A stretch of 52,763 nucleotides of DNA from Candidatus Termititenax persephonae (GTDB taxonomy: Bacteria; Margulisbacteria; Termititenacia; Termititenacales; Termititenacaceae). Each line of letters begins with the position of its first letter. Positions within the stretch are counted from its first letter, which is position 1. Location: positions 1 to 52,763 of the forward strand of contig BGZO01000005.1 of the NCBI GenBank assembly GCA_003864475.1. Reading direction: 5' to 3'. The notes beneath the pieces are model-generated. The model was given only the letters and a program-made list of their open reading frames with translations, did no database searches and was not told where the DNA came from. Below are positions 1 to 8,608 of the stretch, piece after piece. The translations under genes were made by a program, and so were the position numbers.

Positions 1-2672
1 TCTATCCGTTTGTCGGTTGTAGGCACGCCGGGCTGGTCTTGGTCATGGTGATAAGCGAGGACGGTTTTCCAGTCGCCGCGATTGCCTGCCCTGTCCAAAG
101 CGGCCACTCGCAGAAAATAAACAGCGCTTACTGTCGGAGCAATATGGTAAGTGCGGTCTTGCTCTCTATTACCGGAGCAGAAAGAGGCCGTGTCCAGCGT
201 CTCGCCGCTGGGAGAAGTCCCCCAATAGAGATAATATCCCGCCACCTCTGAGCCGCCCGTGTCCGGCGCTTCATCCCAAGTAAAACTGGCGGTCGGAACG
301 TTCGTCCAATTGACGGTTATGGTGGAGCTGGATTGCCCGGGCTTGTCGCCGTCATAGCGATAAAGGGCGACTTGCTGATAATTGCTGCTGTTGCCCAGAC
401 TGTCTTCAGGGGCGACCCGCAAAAAATATTCGCCATTTTCATTTAAGGTAGGCGGGGTAAAACTGGCAGGTGTTTGATAGTTGGTGGTTACGCCATCTGC
501 GTCATTGCCCCAATACACATAATATTTGGCAGTGCCGGCATACCCGATGTCCTGCGCCTCAGCCCAAGATATGGCATCGGGATTTTTCTGGTTGGTCCAG
601 GCCAGCGTGCCGTAATTGGTGGAAACCGGGGGCGGCGGATTGTCATCATATTCCACGGCTCCACATTCGTAGCCTGTTTTTTGGAGATTGCGCGTTGCCC
701 CGTAATAATCTATAGGCAAGCCATAATCGGCCAGACCAGAATTAAGCACGGGAGATTCGCCGCTGGGCGCGTACTGAGAGTCGAGTTGCGGGTCGTCGGA
801 GAAGATATTTGTGCCGGACAAATTGTGCCGGGAAAAAGTATGCGCGCCGATAACATTAGCGACAAATCCGCTGTTGGCATTTTCGTCCCAGAGAATGCTG
901 TTGTAGAAAGCCGATTGCCCGACCGTATCTTGATGGAGGGTGCGGGTGTTGTCCAAAAAAGTTGAATGTTTGACCGTGAATTCCGCCAATTGCGCGTGGA
1001 GAGCGCTGTTTTCAATGGAACTGCCTTTATTTTGGGCAAAAATAGTGTTCTCTATTTCACCGCGGCCGCTTTCCAAATAGATTGCCGCGCCATGACTCCG
1101 GGAAGTATTGTTTTTAAAGCTGGAGCGTTTGATACTGAGGTCGCCCAGAAGATAAAGCGCCCCGCCCAAACCATTGGCCCCGGCGGTATGCGCGCGGGCT
1201 TGATTATTTACAAAATGGGATTTTTCTATTTCCGTGGCCCGGATGTTGTTCTTAAAAATAGCCCCGCCGCTGGAACGTTCCAAGCTGCTGTTTTTATTGT
1301 TGCCTTGGGTGTAATTGCCAGTGAAAAGCGAGTTTGCAATGGTCAACTTGCCGCTGTTTTCGTGCAGATAAATAGCCCCGCCGTAAGCGTGCCTGCTGTA
1401 GGTTTGATCGTCCTGGGCCTCGACGTAATTATCTTGAAATTGGGAGTCTTTAATCGTCAGCCTGCCCCGGTTTTGGTAAAGCGCCCCGCCATAACATTGC
1501 CAAGCGTAATCTTTGCTGGAATTTTTGCCGCGCTTATTGTAATTGCCGCGAAAAACACTGTTTTCGATAAGCGTGTCGGAGTTGCTATAAAGCGCCCCGC
1601 CCAATAAATTTACAAAATAATTGGCTTGATTGTAGTTGCGGTCAAAAACGGTATCTTGGATTAGGAGCTGTCCATTGCCGGAAAAATAAACCGCGCCGCC
1701 CGCGCCATGACCGCCGCCGCTGCTGTTATTATAGGTGCTGTTATTGCCGATAAAACTGGATTTGCTTAGGGTAAGGCTGCCGTTGCCGGAAAAATAAACC
1801 GCGCCGCCCGTACTGCTACTGCCGCTGCTTTGGCTGCTGTTATTGGTGAAACTGGAATTGCTGATAGAGAGGTCTCCATTGCCGGAAAAATAAACCGCGC
1901 CGCCCGCGAAAACCCGGGCATTGTTGGTAAAAACCGTGTCGGCAATGTCCAGATTGCCGTTGCCGCGGTGTTCTACGGCTCCGTTGGCATAGTTGGCAAA
2001 GTTCGCGCTGGCAATCTTTAAAACGCCTCCGTCCAGCGCCAGGGCGTTATAGCCCCTGTCGAACGTCGTGTTATAAATGGTCAGGCTTGACCCCGCGCCG
2101 TCGCTGAGTTGAATTTCTTTGCTGGTCTTGCCTTTGTTTTTGAAAAGAGAGTTGCTGATGGACAATTCATTGTGTCCGCCGCGCAAGACAATGGCGTTGC
2201 CGGTGCTGTTGATGAATTGTGAATTGTCAATAACGCCTTTGAAATATTGAGGCTCGCTCAGGAAATCAAGCGCCGCAGACATATTGTTTAAATCAAAAAG
2301 ACAGCCGCGGATGTCTAAAACGATTTGCCCGCTCTTGTTAATCTTTAGTCCTGCGCCGTTGCCCGCCTCAAATTTTAAGTCTTTCAGATTGAGACCGATG
2401 TTTTCTTGGGTAATGAGGATAACTCCTTTGATGGAATAGCGTTTGCCGTCCACTGATTTTAAGGTCAAATTATTTTTGGCCGGCCACGGCAGTCCTGGGT
2501 CAGGCAGGATTTGATTGCTCTGCAATTCAAGAACATCATTGGCTTGGGCTGCGGTAAGCGCGGTGGGCAAATCTTTGTGAACAGTATTGTCCCGTACGAT
2601 GCGCACGTTGGCTCCCGAACAGGTCAGCAGCAGCGCCGAGAAAATAAATATTTTTGTCAACAATCGCAACAT
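1..2672 (-). CDS. Secreted right-handed beta-helix / Pmp-like repeat protein with C-terminal FN3-like YWG domains (partial, runs off window start)
   Basis: Manual minus-strand translation from ATG at 2672 is open to position 1: MLRLLTKIFIFSALLLTCSGANVRIVRDNTVHKDLPTALTAAQAND..., then repeated GGAVYFSGNG(D/S)LSISNSSFxNN units, then KYYVYWGNDADGVT...EYFLRVAPEDSLGNSS and GYYLYWGTSPSG...YFLRVAALDRAGNRGDWKTV. Absent from the ORF track because no stop lies inside the window. Confidence 0.85.
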   Translation of the reverse strand, partial: MLRLLTKIFIFSALLLTCSGANVRIVRDNTVHKDLPTALTAAQANDVLELQSNQILPDPGLPWPAKNNLTLKSVDGKRYSIKGVILITQENIGLNLKDLKFEAGNGAGLKINKSGQIVLDIRGCLFDLNNMSAALDFLSEPQYFKGVIDNSQFINSTGNAIVLRGGHNELSISNSLFKNKGKTSKEIQLSDGAGSSLTIYNTTFDRGYNALALDGGVLKIASANFANYANGAVEHRGNGNLDIADTVFTNNARVFAGGAVYFSGNGDLSISNSSFTNNSSQSSGSSSTGGAVYFSGNGSLTLSKSSFIGNNSTYNNSSGGGHGAGGAVYFSGNGQLLIQDTVFDRNYNQANYFVNLLGGALYSNSDTLIENSVFRGNYNKRGKNSSKDYAWQCYGGALYQNRGRLTIKDSQFQDNYVEAQDDQTYSRHAYGGAIYLHENSGKLTIANSLFTGNYTQGNNKNSSLERSSGGAIFKNNIRATEIEKSHFVNNQARAHTAGANGLGGALYLLGDLSIKRSSFKNNTSRSHGAAIYLESGRGEIENTIFAQNKGSSIENSALHAQLAEFTVKHSTFLDNTRTLHQDTVGQSAFYNSILWDENANSGFVANVIGAHTFSRHNLSGTNIFSDDPQLDSQYAPSGESPVLNSGLADYGLPIDYYGATRNLQKTGYECGAVEYDDNPPPPVSTNYGTLAWTNQKNPDAISWAEAQDIGYAGTAKYYVYWGNDADGVTTNYQTPASFTPPTLNENGEYFLRVAPEDSLGNSSNYQQVALYRYDGDKPGQSSSTITVNWTNVPTASFTWDEAPDTGGSEVAGYYLYWGTSPSGETLDTASFCSGNREQDRTYHIAPTVSAVYFLRVAALDRAGNRGDWKTVLAYHHDQDQPGVPTTDKRI

Positions 2673-2822
2673 GATTGCCAGACTTATACCCTGTTTTGGT
2701 TGCAAATATACTCTGCTAAAAAATCCGCAAGAAAATTAACAAGCGACAGATGGAGAGTTAGACTGATTGTTATTGATTTTGCCGGACGCTTGTGCTAGTA
2801 TTTGCTCCCGATTTGTGGGTGT

Positions 2823-2898
2823 GCCCACATAGCTCAGCAGGTAGAGCACATCCATGGTAAGGATGGGGTCACCAGTTCAATTCTGGTTGTGGGCTCCA
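2823..2898 (+). tRNA. tRNA-Thr (anticodon GGT), CCA encoded
   Basis: Acceptor stem GCCCACA/TGTGGGC, D-arm AGCTCAGCAGGTAGAGC, anticodon arm CATCC-ATGGTAA-GGATG, T-arm ACCAG-TTCAATT-CTGGT, 3' TCCA; lies directly upstream of tuf. Confidence 0.95.
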
Positions 2899-2958
2899 GA
2901 TGTATTGTGTTTAGCGGGGCGTTAGCCTAAAATAAGAAAAATTTTTGAGGAGGAAACA

Positions 2959-4200
2959 ATGGCAAGAGAAAAATTTAACAGGAGTAAGCCACACGTCAAT
3001 ATCGGTACGATTGGCCACGTTGACCATGGTAAAACAACTTTGACGGCCGCGATTACCACGGTGCTGGCGAAGAAAGGTTTATCACAGGCTCGTTCTTTTG
3101 AGCAAATCGACAATACCCCGGAGGAAAAAGCCAGAGGTATTACGATTTCGACTTCACATGTGGAGTACGAGACAGAAAAACGCCACTATGCCCACGTGGA
3201 CTGCCCGGGACATGCCGACTATGTGAAGAACATGATTACTGGCGCGGCGCAGATGGACGGGGCTATTTTGGTGGTATCCGCCGCGGACGGTCCGATGCCG
3301 CAGACCCGCGAGCATATTCTCTTGGCGCGTCAGGTCAATGTGCCGAGTATCGTAGTTTTCCTGAACAAATGCGATATGGTTGACGACCCAGAATTGCTGG
3401 AGCTGGTCGAAGAGGAAATCCGCGACCTGCTGACCTCCTATGAGTTCCCGGGCAAGGATATTCCGGTTGTCCGCGGTTCGGCTCTGAAAGCCCTGAACGG
3501 CGACGCGGCGAGCGAGGAAGCGATTATGAAGCTGATGGAGGCGGTGGACAGCTATATTCCTCTGCCGAAGCGTGATATTGACAAGCCTTTCTTGATGCCA
3601 GTTGAGGATGTGTTTACAATTACCGGGCGCGGCACTGTAGGCACAGGGCGTATCGACCGCGGCATTGTTCATGTCAATGACGAGGTGGAGATTGTCGGTA
3701 TGAAAGAAGAGCGTTCCACCACGGTTGTTACGGGCGTGGAGATGTTCCGCAAGACTTTGGACGAGGGTCAGGCCGGCGACAACGTTGGTCTCCTGCTAAG
3801 AGGCGTGGAAAAGAAAGACTTGCAGCGCGGCCAAGTGTTGGCCAAGAAAGGCACAGTCAATCCGCACACCGTTTTTGAGGCGCAGATTTACGTGCTGAAA
3901 AAAGAAGAAGGTGGCCGTACCACGCCGTTTTTTGACGGGTATCAGCCGCAGTTCTATATCCGTACCACTGACGTAACAGGTGTGATTATTTTGCGTACTG
4001 GCCTGTCTGCCGAGGAGATTAAAAAACTGGAGGACGGCACCATCGATAAGAATAAAGAAAAGATGGTTATGCCGGGCGACAATACGACCATCACGGTCAA
4101 GTTGATTGTGCCAGTGGCCATCGAGGAGCAGTTGCGTTTCGCCATCCGCGAGGGCGGCAGGACAGTCGGTTCGGGTGTAGTAACCAAGATTATCAAGTAG
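2959..4200 (+). CDS. tuf: Translation elongation factor Tu
   Basis: [71 protein letters not shown] gaggagg upstream. Confidence 0.99.
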   Translation: MAREKFNRSKPHVNIGTIGHVDHGKTTLTAAITTVLAKKGLSQARSFEQIDNTPEEKARGITISTSHVEYETEKRHYAHVDCPGHADYVKNMITGAAQMDGAILVVSAADGPMPQTREHILLARQVNVPSIVVFLNKCDMVDDPELLELVEEEIRDLLTSYEFPGKDIPVVRGSALKALNGDAASEEAIMKLMEAVDSYIPLPKRDIDKPFLMPVEDVFTITGRGTVGTGRIDRGIVHVNDEVEIVGMKEERSTTVVTGVEMFRKTLDEGQAGDNVGLLLRGVEKKDLQRGQVLAKKGTVNPHTVFEAQIYVLKKEEGGRTTPFFDGYQPQFYIRTTDVTGVIILRTGLSAEEIKKLEDGTIDKNKEKMVMPGDNTTITVKLIVPVAIEEQLRFAIREGGRTVGSGVVTKIIK

Positions 4201-4266
4201 GCCTCCGCGTAGCGGACTTTTCCCCTTGATTTGGGGAGAAGAGTTAGAGAGGTAGTTTTTTATTTG

Positions 4267-4323
4267 CCCCCCTTTTTAAGGGGGGCTGTCATAATTGAGC
4301 GAAGCTAAATTATGACTGGGGGG
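4267..4323 (+). promoter_or_regulatory. Nested hairpins/alternative pairing in the hisC leader
   Basis: C6 (4267-4272), G6 (4280-4285), hairpin GTCATAATTgAGCgaaGCTaAATTATGAC (4288-4316), second G6 (4318-4323) at the SD position 4 nt before ATG 4328. Confidence 0.45.
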
Positions 4324-4327
4324 TAAA

Positions 4328-5380
4328 ATGCAGACCAAGGCAAACATTCAAAGCATCGCGCCCTATCAACCGGGGGTCTGGAAAGAGGGCGCGGTCAAGC
4401 TGGCCTCCAACGAAAACCCGCTGGGTTCAGCGCCGCAGGCTCTGGCGGCTGTTCAGGCAAAACTGTCTGCGCTCAATCTGTATCCCGACGGCGGTTGCGC
4501 GCGGCTCAGAGCGGCTTTGGCGGAGCATTACGGCAAAACACCGGAATATTTCCTGCCGGGTAACGGCTCGGATGAGATTTTTCATTTTATTACGGCGGCC
4601 TTTGTGCGTCCCGGCGAGCAGGTTTTGACTTCGACGGTAACTTTTTCGGAGTATACTTTTGCCGCCCGCCTTTTTGCCGGAACGGTGGAGTATGCGCCGC
4701 TGGCGGACGGCAAGTTTCAGCTCGCGGAGATAGCCAAGAGAGTTACGCCGCAGACTAGGGTTGTTTTTCTGGCCAATCCGAACAATCCAACTGGCACATA
4801 TTTTACGGCGGCGGAGTTTGCGGATTTTTTGCGGCAGATTCCTGAAGAGGTCATGGTCGTCAGCGATGAAGCCTACGCGGAGTATGTAACCGCCGCGGAT
4901 TATCCAGACTCTTTGGGGTTGCTGGAGCGGCACAAAAACCTGCTGATTACGCGCACTTTTTCCAAAATTTATGGCTTGGCGGGCTTGCGCGTCGGCTATG
5001 TGATGGCCAATCCCGAAGTGATTGCCTATCTCAATAAAACCCGCGAGCCTTTTAATGTCAACGCCTTGGCGCAAACTGCGGCGGCGGCGGCTCTGGGCGA
5101 CCAAGAGTTTGTGCAAAAATCACGTGTCAATAATGAAGCAGGTAAAAAATATCTCTATGCGGAGTTTACCCGGCTGGGACTGAAATATTTTCCGACGGAG
5201 GCCAATTTTATCTTTGTCTATATCGGACAGGATTGCGTGGCCGCCTTTCAAAAACTGATGGACAAGGGTGTAACAGTCCGGCCCTTGAAAAGTTTTGGGA
5301 TTTCTGACGCTCTGCGCGTAACCATTGGCACGCCGGAACAAAATCAGAAATTCATCGCCGCCTTGCAGGAGATACTTTAA
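4328..5380 (+). CDS. hisC: Histidinol-phosphate aminotransferase
   Basis: Class I/II PLP aminotransferase motifs: KLASNENPLG, ANPNNPTGTYF, VVSDEAYAEY, RTFSKIYGLAGLRVGY. Confidence 0.93.
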   Translation: MQTKANIQSIAPYQPGVWKEGAVKLASNENPLGSAPQALAAVQAKLSALNLYPDGGCARLRAALAEHYGKTPEYFLPGNGSDEIFHFITAAFVRPGEQVLTSTVTFSEYTFAARLFAGTVEYAPLADGKFQLAEIAKRVTPQTRVVFLANPNNPTGTYFTAAEFADFLRQIPEEVMVVSDEAYAEYVTAADYPDSLGLLERHKNLLITRTFSKIYGLAGLRVGYVMANPEVIAYLNKTREPFNVNALAQTAAAAALGDQEFVQKSRVNNEAGKKYLYAEFTRLGLKYFPTEANFIFVYIGQDCVAAFQKLMDKGVTVRPLKSFGISDALRVTIGTPEQNQKFIAALQEIL

Positions 5381-5382
5381 TC

Positions 5383-6435
5383 TTGAAACACACGCCGCTT
5401 TACCCTGAACATCTCAAACTGGGTGCAAAAATGGTTGAATTTGCCGGCTGGGCAATGCCCCTGCAGTACAAAAGTCTCCTTGAGGAGCATAAGGCAGTGC
5501 GCGCGCGCGCCGGGATGTTTGACGCGGGACACATGGGCGTGGTCAAGTTCCTCTCTGCCGAGAAATTATTATCTGCCCAGCGGCGGATACTGACGCGCTT
5601 TGTTGATGATTTGGCAGTTGGGCAAATCCGGTACAACCGTATCCGCAATGCGCAGGACGGTATTGTCGACGATATTTTGGTTTACCGGGATTACGAGCAT
5701 TATCTCGGTGTTTTCAATGCCGCCAATACAGACAAGGACATCCGGCATTTAGCTGAAAATTTTGGTGTGGAGTGCGAATTGCTGGGCTTGCATATCATTG
5801 CCGTGCAGGGGCCGGGCGCCGAGGAAATCGTGCAGAGACATACCGAAGAGGACTTGGGCAAGCTAAAATATTACACGTTTATCCCGCTGGAGTTTCAAGG
5901 CTTTGACGTGCTGGCCGCCAAGACTGGCTACACGGGTGAGCGTGGTTTTGAGCTGCTGACCCCTGCGGAAAACTGTGCGGCGGTTTGGCGTGTCCTGTGG
6001 CAAGACGGTGTGGTCCCCTGCGGTCTGGGCGCGCGCGACACCCTGCGTATCGAGGCGGGCATGCCGCTCTATGGGCAGGAATTGCGTGAAACCTGGACTT
6101 CTGACCAGTCGGACGGCATCGTCGGCCTGAAAATACTGGACAAATTTGGCGTGCCACGGCAGGGCTATCAGGTCTATGACGACAGGGAAAGATTGATTGG
6201 CGAGATTACCTCCGGGACATTCTCCCCGACCTTGAATGAGCCTGTCGCCATGGCCTATCTGGAAAAACAAGACCCGGTGGTTTTCGTGAAGATTCGCGAT
6301 AAAATGGCGCGGGCGCAGATTGTCAGCCTGCCGTTTTACAGCAAGGTGCGCAAGACCGGACAGGCGGCGGAGACTCGTGAAGCGTCTGTCCCTGAACGAG
6401 GGCAAGACGGGCCTTGCGCCTGCGGACATGACTAG
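5383..6435 (+). CDS. gcvT: Aminomethyltransferase (glycine cleavage T protein)
   Basis: MKHTPLYPEHLKLGAKMVEFAGWAMPLQY, AKTGYTGERGFELL, GLGARDTLRIEAGMPLYGQEL, ITSGTFSPTLNEPVAMAYL; TTG start. Confidence 0.93.
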   Translation: MKHTPLYPEHLKLGAKMVEFAGWAMPLQYKSLLEEHKAVRARAGMFDAGHMGVVKFLSAEKLLSAQRRILTRFVDDLAVGQIRYNRIRNAQDGIVDDILVYRDYEHYLGVFNAANTDKDIRHLAENFGVECELLGLHIIAVQGPGAEEIVQRHTEEDLGKLKYYTFIPLEFQGFDVLAAKTGYTGERGFELLTPAENCAAVWRVLWQDGVVPCGLGARDTLRIEAGMPLYGQELRETWTSDQSDGIVGLKILDKFGVPRQGYQVYDDRERLIGEITSGTFSPTLNEPVAMAYLEKQDPVVFVKIRDKMARAQIVSLPFYSKVRKTGQAAETREASVPERGQDGPCACGHD

Positions 6436-6484
6436 CGGAGATTATCGCAGGTATATTTTCTTTATTTCTGGGTAATATTTTCTT

Positions 6485-8608
6485 ATGAAAAAGTTTTGGT
6501 TGATTTTTGGCCTCGGTGCCTTGCTGTCTCTCGGCTACTCTTGGCCGTCCGCTCAGCAGAAACCGGAGCCTGTCCAGACGGACGGCTTGTCTGCTACGGC
6601 GTATTCCGCGCCGTTGCCGTCGTATCACACGCTGATTGTGGTGGAGTCTTTGTTTACGGAGCTTGACACGGGGACAGACAGTCCCGTCTCGGAATCGGCG
6701 TTGGTCATTTCGGCGGCGGCCGTCTCTGAGTCAGCGGCAATTGTTTCCGAGTCAGTGTCAGCCTCGCAGTCCATAGCCGCGCTGGAGCCGTTAAAGCCTG
6801 CGCTGTCTGCCGCCGCGACAGAATCTGTGGCCGTGCAGTCGCTGGAGCCTACCGAGGCCTTTGTCTTTGTAAGAAAAGCTGCCTTGGCGGAGACACTGCC
6901 GCAAACGCCAGAGATTGTTCCGTCCACGGTCTCGCGGGAATTTGGCACATTGAATGTCCGTGATGCCTCCGGTGTGGAGTATCAGCCGACTGTCTATCAA
7001 GAGATAGGCACGGATGTTTCTAGGGCGGGTAGTTTTGCCAATAACGTCAAAGTATCATCCTATTTTATCCCGGCGGACAAAAAAATCACGCTGTCTTACA
7101 GCGGGCTGGTCAGCAGTACCGTGCGTGAGCTGGTCATGGACACCAGCCATACTTATCAGGTTGAGCTGGGTCGAATAGAGGTGGAGAGAAGTTATTTGGT
7201 AACAAAAAGTGTTGTCACACTGGAGAGCGTGATGGTAACCGTGGCGGCCACGGTGAAGGAAAAAAAGGAAGATATTTTTGCCGCTCTTGAAGATGATTTA
7301 GAAAATATTGTGGCAGCCATGGCCACCGCCAGTGTTCCTATCGTCCCGGAGGTTGTGGCCGAGAAAAAAATAGAGGAGACTGCCTCCGATAATGCAGACG
7401 CTTTGGCCGCAGTGGAAAATATCGCCGAGACTGCCGCCACCGCCAGCGTTCCGGCTGCTCCCGAGGCTGTGGCCGAGAAGAATGGCTTTAATCCAATTCT
7501 TTTGCCGGATGTCCCTGTCGCTCCCGATACTGTGGCCGAGAAAAAAGCGGAAGAGACAGTATCCGATAATGCAGACGCTCTTGCCGCAGTGGAAAATATC
7601 ACCGAGACTGCCGCCACCGCCAGTGTTCCTATTGCCGCCGAGGTTGTCGCCGAGAAAAAAGTGGAAGAGAAAGTGTCCGATAATGAAGACGCTCTTGCCG
7701 CAGTAGAAAATATCACCGAGACTGCCGCCACCGCCAGCGTTCCGGCTGCTCCCGAGGCTGTGGCCGAGAAGAATGGCTTTAATCCAATTCTTTTGCCGGA
7801 TGTCCCTGTCGCTCCCGATACTATGGCCGAGAAAAAAGCGGAAGAGACAGTGTCCGATAATGCAGACGCTCTTGCCGCAGTGGAAAATATCACCGAGACT
7901 GCCGCCCTTGCCAGTGTCCCTATCGTCCCGGAGGCCGTGGCTGAAAAAAAGGCGGAGGAGTCCGTATCCGACAATGAGGAAGATACTTTTGCCGCCGTTG
8001 AGGATATTGTAGAGGTTGAGGCTGTGGCCTTCGAGCAAATCTTGGTGGAGACTGTAACCATAGTTACGGAGACTTATACGGCTCTTGAACCAGTCGAAGA
8101 TGTGCTGATCACGGACGGCAGTTTATGGGGCAGGGAGAACGAATTGCCCGTAACGGAAACTTCTTACTACACGCTGATAATTGCCGAGGCCGTCTATGAC
8201 GACACGCCGCTGCAGGGCTTGTATTCCTTTGGGCATTTGTTGGTCGAGGACGTGGACACGGACGAGCCATACAAAACTTTTAAGCTGTCCAACCGAACAG
8301 ATACGAGCAGGATTGGCGGTTTCTATAGAAATGTGCGCCAGTACCAATACTTGATTCCCGTCGGCGACCGCACTTTGAGATTTAAATATATCGCTGGCCG
8401 CCGCCGCAATAATTTGCCAAAAATCGACTGCGATGAGCTGTATCCCAATCCATTGCTAAACTATGTGCTGGACGGCACGCTCGGTACTTTTGATGTAACC
8501 AAGCTGGTAATGGATAACAATTATAATATCCATATCCGCACCGGCTGGGGTAGCGTCGAGGTGCTTAATAAAAAATCTGAATCTGCTTTGTCCGCGCAGG
8601 CACGCTGA
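6485..8608 (+). CDS. Hypothetical secreted protein with compound Ala/Val/Glu-rich repeats between two related terminal domains
   Basis: N-terminal signal-like MKKFWLIFGLGALLSLGYSWPS; central repeats ASVPAAPEAVAEKNGFNPILLPDVPVAPDTVAEKKAEETVSDNADALAAVENITETAAT; antisense ORFs across it look like composition artefacts. Confidence 0.8.
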   Translation: MKKFWLIFGLGALLSLGYSWPSAQQKPEPVQTDGLSATAYSAPLPSYHTLIVVESLFTELDTGTDSPVSESALVISAAAVSESAAIVSESVSASQSIAALEPLKPALSAAATESVAVQSLEPTEAFVFVRKAALAETLPQTPEIVPSTVSREFGTLNVRDASGVEYQPTVYQEIGTDVSRAGSFANNVKVSSYFIPADKKITLSYSGLVSSTVRELVMDTSHTYQVELGRIEVERSYLVTKSVVTLESVMVTVAATVKEKKEDIFAALEDDLENIVAAMATASVPIVPEVVAEKKIEETASDNADALAAVENIAETAATASVPAAPEAVAEKNGFNPILLPDVPVAPDTVAEKKAEETVSDNADALAAVENITETAATASVPIAAEVVAEKKVEEKVSDNEDALAAVENITETAATASVPAAPEAVAEKNGFNPILLPDVPVAPDTMAEKKAEETVSDNADALAAVENITETAALASVPIVPEAVAEKKAEESVSDNEEDTFAAVEDIVEVEAVAFEQILVETVTIVTETYTALEPVEDVLITDGSLWGRENELPVTETSYYTLIIAEAVYDDTPLQGLYSFGHLLVEDVDTDEPYKTFKLSNRTDTSRIGGFYRNVRQYQYLIPVGDRTLRFKYIAGRRRNNLPKIDCDELYPNPLLNYVLDGTLGTFDVTKLVMDNNYNIHIRTGWGSVEVLNKKSESALSAQAR
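7430..7900 (+). repeat. Compound in-frame tandem repeat, alternating 177-bp and 114-bp units (291-bp higher-order period)
   Basis: The phase-equivalent 'a' of ...gAgactgccgc occurs at 7430, 7607, 7721, 7898 (intervals 177, 114, 177); the 59-aa unit is the 38-aa unit plus a 21-aa insertion. Confidence 0.85.

Noticed and set aside
1676-1905. CRISPR-like reading of the spaced ~28-bp repeats
   Set aside because: Repeats are in-frame parts of a beta-helix protein with unequal, coding 'spacers'; no cas genes.
470-2021. Plus-strand ORFs 470-965, 966-1607, 1830-2021
   Set aside because: Antisense to the continuous minus-strand beta-helix ORF with signal peptide and clear repeats; composition artefacts.
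7192-8061. 289-aa and 246-aa minus ORFs and plus ORFs 7392-7706/7773-8012
   Set aside because: Shadow ORFs caused by the low-complexity 59/38-aa repeats of the 6485-8608 gene; no signal or family.
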